DNA from: JAOADN01 sp049323795
GTDB taxonomy: Bacteria; Pseudomonadota; Alphaproteobacteria; Rhodobacterales; Rhodobacteraceae
Assembly (NCBI GenBank): GCA_049323795.1
Contig: JBMOOH010000038.1
Coordinates: 1 to 64,000, forward strand
Reading direction: 5' to 3'
DNA length: 64,000 nt
Shown here: positions 42,753 to 54,896 of the stretch, one piece after another
How the letters are laid out: every line of letters begins with the position of its first letter
Position numbering within the stretch: position 1 is the first letter of the stretch
Program-made: the position numbers and the translations under genes
Notes under the pieces: model-generated
What the model saw: the letters and a program-made list of their open reading frames with translations, nothing else
Told to the model about the DNA's origin: nothing
The model's database searches: none

Positions 42753-45700
42753 TCACTCTGTCACCGTCACCGTCCCGCTCTCCGTCCGCGCGCGGTAGTC
42801 CGGGCGGTACATGTCGGTCACCGTCGCCGCAGGCAGGTGGAACTGCCCTGGCGAGATGGCGCGGACGATATAGGCGAGGCGGAAGGGCTGCGCGCCTGTC
42901 CAGTCGATGGCGGCGAGGAAGCGGTCCTGCCGGAACTCGGTCATCCGGGTGCCCTCGGCGGTTTCGAGCCAGTCCAGCGCCGCGACGTCGCCCGCCTGCA
43001 GGAGGTTCGGATTGTCGATCTCGAAGCCCGCGGGCAGGGGATCGTCCACGATCAGCCGCGCCGCGCCGCCCGCATGGGGGGTGACCTCGACGACCGCGAC
43101 GAGGCGCGTGCCCTGCTTCACCGAGGATGGGTCCGCCGGTTCGCCCTCGAGCGTGTACCAGCTTCGGGTGATCGTGTAGCCGTTGCCGCCGGCCGGTTCC
43201 GGCTCGGCCGGTACGCCGAAAGTGGTGAGCGTGAGCGTCTGGCTGCGCGGCGAGCCGTTCGTCACGACCTGCGGGGCCGAGAGGGTGTCGGCATCGAGGA
43301 CGCGCACGAAGGGGCCGGTGACGGGCGAGCCGTTCAGGGTGAGGCCCCCGGTGCCGGGGCGGTCGATCAGCGACCGGGTGGCGAGCAGCGCCCACGCCGC
43401 TTCCTGGGTCGAGAGGCTGCGGGTGGCGAGCGCCGAGGCGACGGCATCGCCGAGCCGCCCGTCCTCGGCCACCGACGAGCCGGCCTCGGACGCGAGCGCC
43501 AGAAGCGCGGTCGCGTCGCGGAGGCTGGTGCCGTAGTCGGCGCGATAGATCTGCGGCTCGGGGGCCGCGAGGTCCGAGGCGATCATCGCCGCGGCGCGGG
43601 CGAACATCGCGTCGGCGCGGGTCTGGTCGCCGTAGGAGGCGAGCGCCGCGCCGAGCTGCGCCGCCGCGATGGGCGTGTCGAAGGCGTTGCCCTTGACGTC
43701 GGCGTAGTAGCGCAGGTCGCCGATGGCGGCGGCGCCTTCGCGGGCCAGCACCATCAGCGCATAGGCCACGTCGCCGCCGCCCTTGTCGAAATCTGGGGCG
43801 TAGTTGACCTGGTTCCTCAGGTTGTCGAGCGCGTTGCGGAAGGCGGTGTCGGGGACCGCGCGGCCGGTGGCGCGCGCGCGAGAGAGGAAGTCGGTCACGT
43901 AGGCGTCGAGCCAGAAGTCGCCCGATTCCGGCTGCCAGAGGCCGAAGGCGCCGTTCGGGGCCTGGTTCAGAAGCACCTCGGCGATCGACTGGTCGATACG
44001 GTCGTCGATGGCCTTGTCGCCTTCCAGTCCCATCGCCGCGGCGATCTCGCCGAAGTAGAGGAGGGGGAGCGCCTTCGACGTGATCTGCTCGGTGCAGCCG
44101 TAGGGGTAGCGGTCGAGGCCCGCGAGGATGCCGGGGGCGTCGAAGCGGGCGATCGGGCCGACGGCGAGCGTGGCCGAGGCGGTGCCGGGACGGAGGCCCG
44201 CGAAGACGTTCGCGTCGAGGGTGAAGTCCTTGCCGGCGGCAAGCTCGAAGCGGGACTTGCGCGCGATGACGGGGTCGTTCGAGCGGACGGGGATGGCGAG
44301 GGTCTTCACCAGTTGCCTGCCGTCGGGGGTGGTGAGGGCGACGCGGATCGTTCCGTCGCCCTCGTCCGGGCCGGCGGTGACGGGAATCGCGACGATGGCC
44401 TTGCCGAGGTCTTTCAGGTCCACCCCGGACGGACCGGCGCCGAGCATCAGGCCATCGGACGAGATGTCGAGGCCCATGCGTCCCGAGGGGCCGCTGGCGT
44501 GGACGATCTCGAGGAGCAGGCGCGAGGCGTCGCCGGGCGAGAGGAAGCGGGGGACGGAGGCGGTCACGACGACCGGATCGCGGACGAGGACGTCCTTCTG
44601 CGCCTCTCCCACACCGGTCTTCGACCAGACGACCGCCATGAGCTTCACGGTGCCGTTGAAGGAGGGCAGCCGGAAGCCGGTCCGGGCGTAGCCGTCGGGG
44701 CCGACCTCGAGGGGGCCGGAGAAATAGGCGACGAGTTCCTCCGTGGGCGGCGGGGCCTGGATGCGCATGCCCGTCCCTGCGTCGCCGCCGGATCTGACCG
44801 TTCCCATCGCGCCGTTCCGGCCGTCGATGAGGCGGCCGTAGACGTCGCGGATGCCCATGCCGAGGCGGCGCTGGCCGAAGTAGTAGCCGTCCGGATCGGG
44901 CGGGTTGAAGGCGGTGAGGTTCAGGATGCCCACGTCCACCGCCGCGATGGTGGCCCAGGCGGTCTCGCCGGGCTTCACGCCGTCCACCTTCAGCGCCACG
45001 GGAAGGGCCGCGCGGGGGTCGGAAGTGTCGGGGCCTTCGAAGAAGGCCGTCAGCTTCCGTTCGCCGGGCTCGACCTGGGCGTAGGAGAGGCCGAGCGAGC
45101 GCGCGGGCAGGCGCGACGGTTCGCCCTGGAGCGGGCGGACGACCGAGGCGGTGACGTAGGCGCCCGCGCCCCAGGCATCGGTCACGGGCAGGTCGATCAG
45201 GGTCCCGCCCGCCTTCACGGGCACGGCCTTCTGGTCGATCAGACGGTTCGACACGACCGTGACCAGCGCCACGCCGTCCGAGCGGGGGACGAGGCGCACG
45301 CGCGCCGTTTCGCCGGGGCGGTAGGCGGGCTTGTCGAGCGACAGCTCCAGCGTGTCGGGCGTCTCGGTTGCGTCCACGGGGACGTACCAGCCCGCGTAGA
45401 ATTCGCGCGACGAGGCGGCATAGGTGTCGCCGGTCGTCTCGGCCACGATCTCGTAGTTGCCCCAGGTGACGGGCGCGGTGACGCGGGTGGGGCCGCTCGA
45501 CGAGAGGGTGATGTCGCCCGCGGCAACGCGGGTCCGGGTGGTCGTCACCTCCCAGTTCCAGGATCCGTAGAGGGAATACCACTGGTAGTTCGTCTCGAGC
45601 CGGTTGACGACCCAGCGGACCGGCGTATCGGCTGCGGCGCCGTCCGGGCCGACCGCGATCAGGTCGAAGGCGGCCTGACCGTTCTCGGTCACGGTGTCGC

Positions 45701-48245
45701 CCGCGAAGCCGGGCCTGATCCCGACGATCGGGACGGCGGGAAGGATCGTCCTGGTGATCCGCCGTTCGACCGGGCGGCCCGAGCCTTCCCTGAGCCGCAC
45801 CGCGAAGCGCGCCTCGACCGGGCGGTTCGCCTGTTCGCCGAGATCGGGCAGGGCGACATGGATCGTCGCGCCGCCGTTCCTGTCGGTGGTGCCGGTCTCG
45901 CCGATGCTGTCCGCCGCCGGCGGGAAGGGTTCGTCGTACGGCCCGAAGCTGTAGCCGGGAAACGCGTCGAGCGCGGCGGCGGCCGAGAGCCGGTAGTCGC
46001 CCTCGATGGCAAGGCCGGCCCCCGGCGCGCCGAACAGGTACTTCGCCGCGATGCCGATTTCGGCCGTGTCGGAGAGGCTGAGCGGCGTGTCGGCCATCGT
46101 CAGCGCGAAATCGATCCGCTCGGGCAGGAAATCCTCGACGAGGAAGGTCTGCGAGGCGAGGATCGTCTGATCCTCGACGAAGCTCTCGATCCGCCATGTG
46201 CCGCGCGGGGCCGCGCCGCCGAGGGGGATCGAGACGGCATGGCCGCCTGCGCCTGCGGACTGCGCGAGCGCACGGCTGTATTCCACCCCGTCGGGTCGCA
46301 TCAGGCGGACGGTCAGGGGCAGACCTTCGATGGCCGCAAGGTTCGGGTCGCGCGTCAGAAGCGTGGCGTTCACCGTCTCGCCCGCGCGGTAGGCACCACG
46401 GTCGGTCGAGAGGAACACGTCGATCGGCGGGGCGGCGGCGCGCCCGGCGACGCCGCGGTCGGAGAGGTCGAATTCGGGGTCGGTCAGCGAGACGAAGGAA
46501 TAGTCGTCCATGAGCGACGCCGTGACGAGCGCGGGCGCGGAGCCGCCGGTGCCCGAGGCGAGGCTGGCGTCGAAGCGCGCATAGCCCCGGTCGTCGGTGG
46601 TTGCCGTCCCGATCACGGCGTTCGCGCGGTTGACGAGGGAGATGGCGACACCGGGGACGGCCTCGGCCGAGGCGAGCGAGCGGGCGAAGACGTGGACGCC
46701 GTCGGTGCCGGAGAGCGTCGTCAGCCCGAGGTCGGAGATGACGAACCACTGCGCGGCAGGCGGGTTTTCGTAGGAGTCCCTGCCGGGGATCGCCGCCTTC
46801 AGCGCATAGACGCCGGGGGTCAGGACCGTCATCGCGGCGTCGAGCGGCAGGCGGGTGGTGATGTCCTTGTTCACCTCCATCCCGACGTCGGCGGTGCCGG
46901 TCCAGACCACCTCGGACACCGTGGTTTCAAGCTGTTGCGCCGCCCAGTAGTCGAGCGGGCGGCCGAAGTAGCCGTCCTGCATGGTGCGGACGAGGTTGCG
47001 GTCGCTGATCTTGAGGAGCGTAAGGTCGAGGGCCTTCGCGTTCACTGTCTGCACCGGGATGCCGGCGTCGGCGAGACGCGGCAGGATGTAGGCGCGGCCG
47101 GGAAAGGTGACCGAGGGGCGGCGGTCGCGGACGTAGAGATCGAGGGTTGTGTCCCGGGCGAGGGTCTCGCCGGTGCCGGAGGGCAGGCCCTGCCGGAAGG
47201 TCAGCGTATAGCGTTCGCCGTGCGTCACGCCGCCGACGCAGATTTCGCGCTGCGCGGGTTCGACGGACAGGTCCGCGGCCGGAAGCCGGAGGTAGATCGC
47301 GTAGTCGATGCCCGCCTTGACGAGGTCGCGGTTGAAGACGGCGCAGATGCGGGGGGTGGCGCCGTCGCTTTCGACGCGCGTGTCCTCGATCCGGAAGCCG
47401 TACCTGCCGATGGCGTCGTCGAGCGCGGCGGCCGTGTCCTCGCGGGGCTGGATCGACTGGGCGAGGGTCAGGGCGGGGATGATGTCGGCCCCCCTGTCCG
47501 CCGCGCCGAGCGCCTGCCCCATGACCGAGAGCGCGGTCGCGCGGAGCGCGGGGGTCTCGGCGCGGAGGTAGCCGTTGACCGAGGCCGAGAGAGCGCGCGA
47601 GACGTAGTCCTGCCGCTTGCCGCCGTCGGTTTCCGGGATGGCGAGCAGGTCCGAGGCATAGGCGAGCCACTGGTCGGCCGCGTCGGTGAGGTTGAGCGCC
47701 GCCCCGCCCATGCGCGTCGCGGTCAGGTAGTCGCCCTCGGCGCGCGCGCCGGCGGCGGCGGCAAGGAGGTCTTCGGCGGTGCCGTCGCCGGTGATGTGCT
47801 CGGTTGCAAGGCGCTGCGCCTGCGCGAGTGCCGCGTCGAAGTCGATGTCCCTGAGGAAGGAAAGCTCGCCGGCACGGGTAGCGGCACGGGCGGCGAGGGC
47901 GGCGTCGGCCTGACGGACGAAGCCCGAGAAGGCGCCCTGGTAGGGGGTCTGGCCGGTGACGCCGGACTTCGGGAAGCAGGCGTTCGAGCGGGAATTGAAG
48001 GTGAAGGCGGTGCAGCGGCTGTCGGAGAGGCACGCCCGTTCGCAGGCGCCGAGCGTCGTGTCGAAGATCTGCCTGAGGTCGGTTCCGGGGAAGTCGAGGT
48101 CCTGCACAAGGACGGTCCGCCGGTCGGGGACATAGGTGCGGTCCGGGGTGCGGTCCTGGGTGCCATCCTGCGCGCGCGCGACGCCTGCCGCCGCGAGCAC
48201 CGCGACAGCGGCGAAGGCAAGGACGCTGCGGGCCGCTTTCGGCAT
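42753..48245 (-). CDS. Alpha-2-macroglobulin family protein with N-terminal PAN/Apple-like domain and intact thioester
   Basis: A 1830-residue periplasmic protease trap. A signal peptide (MPKAARSVLAFAAVAVLAAAGVARA) without a lipobox is followed by a cysteine-rich PAN/Apple-like segment (LGACERACLSDSRCTAFTFN, about residues 50-100). Macroglobulin beta-sandwich domains and an A2M core come next, and the thioester motif CTEQ in PYGCTEQITS, whose Cys is residue 1384 and codon 44094-44096. The thioester should trap attacking proteases covalently. The bait region is probably between residues 900 and 1100. It is divergent from the histidine kinase gene and followed by pbpC. Confidence 0.93.
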   Translation of the reverse strand: MPKAARSVLAFAAVAVLAAAGVARAQDGTQDRTPDRTYVPDRRTVLVQDLDFPGTDLRQIFDTTLGACERACLSDSRCTAFTFNSRSNACFPKSGVTGQTPYQGAFSGFVRQADAALAARAATRAGELSFLRDIDFDAALAQAQRLATEHITGDGTAEDLLAAAAGARAEGDYLTATRMGGAALNLTDAADQWLAYASDLLAIPETDGGKRQDYVSRALSASVNGYLRAETPALRATALSVMGQALGAADRGADIIPALTLAQSIQPREDTAAALDDAIGRYGFRIEDTRVESDGATPRICAVFNRDLVKAGIDYAIYLRLPAADLSVEPAQREICVGGVTHGERYTLTFRQGLPSGTGETLARDTTLDLYVRDRRPSVTFPGRAYILPRLADAGIPVQTVNAKALDLTLLKISDRNLVRTMQDGYFGRPLDYWAAQQLETTVSEVVWTGTADVGMEVNKDITTRLPLDAAMTVLTPGVYALKAAIPGRDSYENPPAAQWFVISDLGLTTLSGTDGVHVFARSLASAEAVPGVAISLVNRANAVIGTATTDDRGYARFDASLASGTGGSAPALVTASLMDDYSFVSLTDPEFDLSDRGVAGRAAAPPIDVFLSTDRGAYRAGETVNATLLTRDPNLAAIEGLPLTVRLMRPDGVEYSRALAQSAGAGGHAVSIPLGGAAPRGTWRIESFVEDQTILASQTFLVEDFLPERIDFALTMADTPLSLSDTAEIGIAAKYLFGAPGAGLAIEGDYRLSAAAALDAFPGYSFGPYDEPFPPAADSIGETGTTDRNGGATIHVALPDLGEQANRPVEARFAVRLREGSGRPVERRITRTILPAVPIVGIRPGFAGDTVTENGQAAFDLIAVGPDGAAADTPVRWVVNRLETNYQWYSLYGSWNWEVTTTRTRVAAGDITLSSSGPTRVTAPVTWGNYEIVAETTGDTYAASSREFYAGWYVPVDATETPDTLELSLDKPAYRPGETARVRLVPRSDGVALVTVVSNRLIDQKAVPVKAGGTLIDLPVTDAWGAGAYVTASVVRPLQGEPSRLPARSLGLSYAQVEPGERKLTAFFEGPDTSDPRAALPVALKVDGVKPGETAWATIAAVDVGILNLTAFNPPDPDGYYFGQRRLGMGIRDVYGRLIDGRNGAMGTVRSGGDAGTGMRIQAPPPTEELVAYFSGPLEVGPDGYARTGFRLPSFNGTVKLMAVVWSKTGVGEAQKDVLVRDPVVVTASVPRFLSPGDASRLLLEIVHASGPSGRMGLDISSDGLMLGAGPSGVDLKDLGKAIVAIPVTAGPDEGDGTIRVALTTPDGRQLVKTLAIPVRSNDPVIARKSRFELAAGKDFTLDANVFAGLRPGTASATLAVGPIARFDAPGILAGLDRYPYGCTEQITSKALPLLYFGEIAAAMGLEGDKAIDDRIDQSIAEVLLNQAPNGAFGLWQPESGDFWLDAYVTDFLSRARATGRAVPDTAFRNALDNLRNQVNYAPDFDKGGGDVAYALMVLAREGAAAIGDLRYYADVKGNAFDTPIAAAQLGAALASYGDQTRADAMFARAAAMIASDLAAPEPQIYRADYGTSLRDATALLALASEAGSSVAEDGRLGDAVASALATRSLSTQEAAWALLATRSLIDRPGTGGLTLNGSPVTGPFVRVLDADTLSAPQVVTNGSPRSQTLTLTTFGVPAEPEPAGGNGYTITRSWYTLEGEPADPSSVKQGTRLVAVVEVTPHAGGAARLIVDDPLPAGFEIDNPNLLQAGDVAALDWLETAEGTRMTEFRQDRFLAAIDWTGAQPFRLAYIVRAISPGQFHLPAATVTDMYRPDYRARTESGTVTVTE

Positions 48246-48400
48246 CGGACTTCTCCTGTGGACGGGCCGGATCGGGGAATGCTGGCATGGCGCCCCCGCA
48301 CCGCGCAACGATTCCGCGACCGGGGGCCCGCCGCGGGCCGCTTAAGCGTTCCTTCAGGCCGTGCGGCGATCCTTGCTGGCCGATCGGCTGCCGATCGCTG

Positions 48401-48445
48401 TCGGGGGTGGCGTTGTCGGGGGTGGCGTTGTCAGGGGTGGCCATG
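48401..48445 (+). repeat. Tandem repeat, three copies of a 15-base unit
   Basis: The unit TCGGGGGTGGCGTTG is present at 48401-48415 and 48416-48430, and a diverged third copy, TCAGGGGTGGCCATG, at 48431-48445. It lies between the divergent alpha-2-macroglobulin and histidine kinase genes, just before the kinase's ribosome-binding site. Because 15 is a multiple of 3 it could be read in frame from a GTG at 48361 as repeated VGGGV, but the shorter kinase start is favoured. It could serve as a regulator-binding array. A GGCCCG-CCG-CGGGCC hairpin is at 48325-48339. Confidence 0.75.
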
Positions 48446-50748
48446 TCGCGGAGGATCGGGTGGACGTCACCGAGCGTCTGCTGAAGGAAAGACGGGCGCG
48501 GCTGGCGGCCGAGCGTCTGCTCGACCTCAGGAAGCGCGAGCTTCTGGCCGCGAACGAACAGCTTTCCCAGCATGCGAGGTCGCTTGCGGTTCAGGTTGTC
48601 GCGCAGCGGAGCGGACTCGAATCGGCGCTGAGCGAGGCGGAATCGCTCAAGGGCGCGAACACCCGCGTGTCGCGGGACCTCGAGCGCGCCACGGCGGCGG
48701 CAATGACCGCCCAGCAGCGGCTCTGGGCGGCGCTCGAGACATTCACCGACGGGTTCGCGATCTTCGACAGGGAACAGCGGCTGGTGATGGCCAACCGCGC
48801 CTGGATCGGCGCCTTCTCGGGCGGCCCCGTCCTGGCGCCCGGGACGTCCTACGGCGAGGTCATCCGGCACGCGGCCGATCACCGGCTCGTCGATCTTGCC
48901 GATGGCGAGGACTGGTGGTTCGAGATGACGTCGCGCATCCTCCGGCCCGAGATCCCGTCCGTCGTGCTCCGGCTGGCCGACGGCCGGCACGTCAAGCTGA
49001 TCGACCGGCGATCCGGGAACGGAGACCTCGTCTCGCTCGTGCTCGACATCACCGAGACGGTCCGGCGCGAGGCGGAACTCGACGAGGCCCGGGCGCGGGC
49101 CGAAGCGGCGAACCGCGCCAAGTCGGCATTCCTTGCCAACATGAGCCACGAGATAAGGACGCCCATGAACGGCGTCGTCGGGATGGCCGACCTTCTGATC
49201 GAGACCGGGCTGGAGGACGAGCAACGGCTCTTCGTCGAGACGATCAGGTCGTCGGCCGAGGCGCTTCTGACCATCATCAACGATGTGCTCGACTTCTCGA
49301 AGATCGAGGCCGACAAGATGCGGCTCTACCCCGAGCCCTTCGATCTCGAGCGGACCATCCACGAGGTGCTGACGCTTCTCCAGCCCTCGGCGCGCGACAA
49401 GGGGCTGGGACTCGTCGCGGATTTCGACGTGGCGCTTCCCACCCATTACGTGGGCGACCGGATCCGCATCCGCCAGATTCTGACCAACCTGGCGGGTAAT
49501 GCGGTGAAGTTCACCGAGTCCGGCCGCGTGATCGTCCGTGTCATCGGCTTCGACCGCGGGGCGGACCGGATCGATCTGCACCTGACGGTCGAGGATACGG
49601 GCATCGGGATCGCACCCGAGCATGTCGATCACATCTTCGGCGAATTCAACCAGGTCGAGGACCAGTCGAACCGCAAGTTCGAGGGCACGGGCCTCGGTCT
49701 GGCGATCACGCGGCGGCTGGTCGACCTGATGGGCGGGTCGATCTGGGTGGACAGCGAGCCCGGACGGGGCTCGTGCTTCGGGGTCCGCCTGCAGTTGCCG
49801 GCGGCCGAGACGCCGCAGGCTGCGGCAGCGCTGCCGCAGGGGGATCGTCCGAAGGTCCTGGTGATCGACCCGGAGCCGGTCAGCCGGGGCCTGCTGGAGC
49901 GTCAGCTCACCGTTTTCGGTGCCCGGACGGTGGCGGTGCGGTCCGCACAGGAAGCCACCGAGGGAATGGCCCGGTCCTCGCCCGATCTGGTCGTGGCCGA
50001 TGCCGACACGCCCGGACTCGACCTTGCGGTTCTGGCGGCCCGGCTTCCCCGGGACGGGGTGCGTCCGCCCGACTTCGTCCTGCTGACCGGCACTGGGGCC
50101 GATCGCGAGATCGGGCGGCCCGCCGGGCTTCGCCTGCGCTTGGTGCCGAAGCCGGTGCTGCGCAGCACTCTCTATGCCGCGGTGGCCGATCTGCGCGCCC
50201 TGGCCGCCGACCCGCCCGAGACAGCCCGGAGGGGCGGGGGCGCGGAAGGCACCGCAGGCACGGACGCCGGGGTGCCCCGGCAGATGCGGGTGCTCGCGGC
50301 CGAGGACAACCGGACCAACCAGCTTGTGTTCCGCAAGCTCACGCAGGACTGGGACATCGACCTCCGGTTCGCCAGCGACGGGCGCGAGGCGGTGGCCCTG
50401 TGGGAAAGCTTCGGGCCCGACATCGTCTTCATGGACATCTCGATGCCCGAGATGGACGGCCGCGACGCGGCCCGCGCGATCCGCGCGGCAGAAGCCCGCG
50501 TGAACGGGGCGGGCGGGGGCGGGGCGCGCGTTCCGATCGTCGCGCTGACGGCGCATGCGATGAACGGCGACGCCGGGCCGATCCTGGCCGCCGGCATCGA
50601 CCGCTATCTCACCAAGCCCCTCAGGAAGACGGCCATCGAGGCCGAGATCCTTGCGTTCTGTCCCGCCGGCGTGCGCCCGCCTGTGGCCCGGCCCGGCCCG
50701 GCGCCCGTCGCGCCCGAAGGGGCCGGTCGGGCCGGGAGCGCCGCTGCG

Positions 50749-52791
<2,043 letters not shown>

Positions 52792-52867
52792 GCCGGGATA
52801 CTGCCTGCCAGGATTTTCCGGAACCTTCCCCGGGCGCGTCCCGCCGCGGGGCCCGCGTCCGGCACCG

Positions 52868-53161
52868 TCAGTAGCTGTAGAAGAAGCCGGCGTTGTTGAC
52901 GAGGACGCGCTGAAGGATCAGCAGCGCGACGAAGGCGACGAGCGGCGCAAGATCGAGCCCCGGTGTGCTCGGCAGCACACGGCGGATCGGTCCGTACACG
53001 GGTTCGAGAAGCCGGTTCAGGCCGTACCAGATCTGGGCCACGGCCGGCTGGCGGACATTCAGCACCTGGAAGCTGATGAGCCAGGACAGGATGATATGGG
53101 CGATCATGACGAACCAGACGACGTTCAGGATCAGCATGATCGCCTCGAAGAGCGACTGCAT
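52868..53161 (-). CDS. YggT family membrane protein
   Basis: A 97-residue protein with two hydrophobic helices. LFEAIMLILNVVWFVMIAHIILSWLISF is the first, and APLVAFVALLILQRVLV the second, with the conserved LLEPVYGPIRRVLPSTPGLDLAP between them. YggT proteins are found in most bacteria and have been linked to cell-division and ion homeostasis; the function here is unproven. The start at 53161 (MQSLFEAIM) is chosen over a longer frame reaching 53224. Confidence 0.9.
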   Translation of the reverse strand: MQSLFEAIMLILNVVWFVMIAHIILSWLISFQVLNVRQPAVAQIWYGLNRLLEPVYGPIRRVLPSTPGLDLAPLVAFVALLILQRVLVNNAGFFYSY

Positions 53162-53322
53162 GGGCACCTCCGGATGCGCGTGCCAGAGGTAAGGGCAGAA
53201 CGCGCCACGTGCAACGGGCGACACGACGTGCGGGTCTACGCGCCCGTGCCGCCGCCGGTGCGGCGCTTGCGCGGGGCGGCGAATTCGGGCTTGATCGGCC
53301 GCGCAGGGGCAGGACGGTAGTC

Positions 53323-54702
53323 ATGCGGGTCGGTCGGACGGTTTCCCCGGGGAAGCGCATCTGGGGATGGTACTTCTTCGACTGGGCGAGCCAGCCCTAC
53401 AACACGCTGCTTCTGACCTTCATCTTCGGCCCGTATTTCGCCGAGATCGCCCGGGCCCACTTCGCTGCCGGCGGATTGCGCCCGGAGGCCGCCGCCGCCG
53501 CCGCGCAGGCGTACTGGACGGGCGGCCAGACCGTCGCGGGCCTTGTCATCGCGGTCCTGTCGCCGGTGCTCGGCGCGGTCGCCGATGGCAGCGGCAACAG
53601 GATGGCATGGATCTGGGTCTTTTCGGCCTTCTACATTCTCGGCGCCGCCGCGCTGTGGTGGGCGGTTCCGGGGACCGCCTCGCTGTTCTGGCCGATCTTC
53701 TGGTTCAGCCTGGGCTTCATCGCGATGGAGTTCGCCACCAACTTCACCAATGCGCTGATGCCCGACCTGGCCGGGCCGGCCGAACTGGGCCGCGTGTCCG
53801 GGTCGGGCTTCGCCTTCGGCTATGCGGGCGGCGTGGTCGCGCTGGCGATCGTGCTTGCCCTCTTCGCCGAAAGCGCCGCGACGGGGCGGACCTTCCTCGG
53901 GCTGGCGCCGGCTCTCGGACTCGATCCCGCCCTGCGCGAGGGGACGCGGGCGGTGGGGCCGTTCACGGCGGTCTGGTATGCCGTCTTCATGGTGCCCTTC
54001 TTCCTCTGGGTGCGGGAACGGCCGCAGCAGGACCGCCTCGGCGCCGGGCGGGCGCTGCGACGGCTGTGGCAGGGATTTCTCGGTCTCGCGCGGCAGCGGA
54101 GCCTTGCGGCCTATCTCGCCTCGTCCATGTTCTACCGGGACGCGCTGAACTCGATCTACGGGCTTGGCGGGGCCTATGCGTCGAACGTCCTCGGCTGGAG
54201 CGTGGTGCAGAGCGGCACCTTCGGCATCATCGCGGCGGTCACCGCCGCCGCGTTCAGCTGGCTGGGGGGGAGGATCGATTCCCGCATCGGACCGAAGCCG
54301 GTGATCGCGGGCTGCATCGTGATCCTTGCGGCGGTCTGCGCCACGCTCGTCGGGTTGTCGCGGGACAGCCTGTTCGGCGTGCCCCTGCCGGCCGGGTCGC
54401 CCCTGCCCGACCAGATCTTCTACCTGAGCGGCGCGCTGATCGGGGCTGCGGGCGGGGTGCTGCAGGCGGCAAGCCGGACGCTCATGGCGTTCCACGCATC
54501 CCCCGGCCGCGAGGCCGAGGCCTTCGGCCTTTACGGACTGTCGGGCAAGGCGACCACCTTCCTTGCGCCGGCGCTCATCACGATGGTCACGCTTGCCACC
54601 GGGAGCCCGCGCTACGGGATAGCCCCGCTCGTGCCGCTCCTGCTGGCCGGGCTGGCGCTCCTTGCCTGGGTGAAGCCCTATGGCGAGGCCGCGGGGCGAT
54701 GA
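53323..54702 (+). CDS. MFS transporter, UMF1/Atg22-like
   Basis: A 459-residue twelve-helix transporter. WGWYFFDWASQPYNTLLLTFIFGPYFAE at the start is the UMF1/Atg22-like family signature, followed by a sequence of hydrophobic helices (for example GGQTVAGLVIAVLSPVLGAVADG and FGFAYGGVVALAIVLALF-like segments). The substrate is unknown. The ATG at 53323 is the natural start; a longer frame from 53209 lacks support. The stop overlaps the ATG of a small ORF (ATGA), which begins a chain of coupled genes. Confidence 0.88.
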   Translation: MRVGRTVSPGKRIWGWYFFDWASQPYNTLLLTFIFGPYFAEIARAHFAAGGLRPEAAAAAAQAYWTGGQTVAGLVIAVLSPVLGAVADGSGNRMAWIWVFSAFYILGAAALWWAVPGTASLFWPIFWFSLGFIAMEFATNFTNALMPDLAGPAELGRVSGSGFAFGYAGGVVALAIVLALFAESAATGRTFLGLAPALGLDPALREGTRAVGPFTAVWYAVFMVPFFLWVRERPQQDRLGAGRALRRLWQGFLGLARQRSLAAYLASSMFYRDALNSIYGLGGAYASNVLGWSVVQSGTFGIIAAVTAAAFSWLGGRIDSRIGPKPVIAGCIVILAAVCATLVGLSRDSLFGVPLPAGSPLPDQIFYLSGALIGAAGGVLQAASRTLMAFHASPGREAEAFGLYGLSGKATTFLAPALITMVTLATGSPRYGIAPLVPLLLAGLALLAWVKPYGEAAGR

Positions 54703-54896
54703 AGAAGCCGGCCGCCGTGCAGGCCGCCGTGCAGGCCGCAGCCGCCATGCGGGCGCCGCCGGCGGCGGATCCGTCCGGGGCCGCCTCTGCCGCGTGGGAC
54801 GGCAGGCCGGAGGCGGCCGGCGGCCATGCGAGGGGCCGTGCCGGGGAACCGCCGGGGACGGACCCGCGTGGGATCACCGCGGATCTGCCCCGGTAG
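54699..54896 (+). CDS. Small alanine/proline-rich ORF, 65 residues, possible diverged DUF1674/SdhAF4-like protein
   Basis: The ATG overlaps the MFS stop, and its stop overlaps the GTG of the next gene (TAGTG), so it fills the gap exactly. The product is rich in Ala, Gly and Pro, starts MKKPAAVQAAVQAAA and ends TDPRGITADLPR. The end vaguely resembles the GGRxGPEPxRYGDWExKGIxxDF tail of DUF1674 (succinate dehydrogenase assembly factor SdhAF4-like) proteins, but the key YGDW is absent. It could be degenerate, a real divergent protein, or merely an open frame. Coupling on both sides argues for translation. Confidence 0.45.
   Translation: MKKPAAVQAAVQAAAAMRAPPAADPSGAASAAWDGRPEAAGGHARGRAGEPPGTDPRGITADLPR

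Noticed and set aside
42505..49499. Very long open frames antisense to the alpha-2-macroglobulin and pbpC genes (over 1000 codons each)
   Set aside because: They are side effects of very high GC content, which makes stop codons rare on the opposite strand. Their translations are Arg/Pro/Gly-rich without any family motif, while the sense frames carry signal peptide, thioester and penicillin-binding motifs.
53236..53322. Minus-strand C-terminus-like stretch (PIKPEFAAPRKRRTGGG) in the YggT-MFS gap
   Set aside because: It looks like a basic protein tail, but there is no start codon or ribosome-binding site on that strand near it, and upstream it reads only antisense of the MFS gene. At most a remnant; not supportable as a gene.
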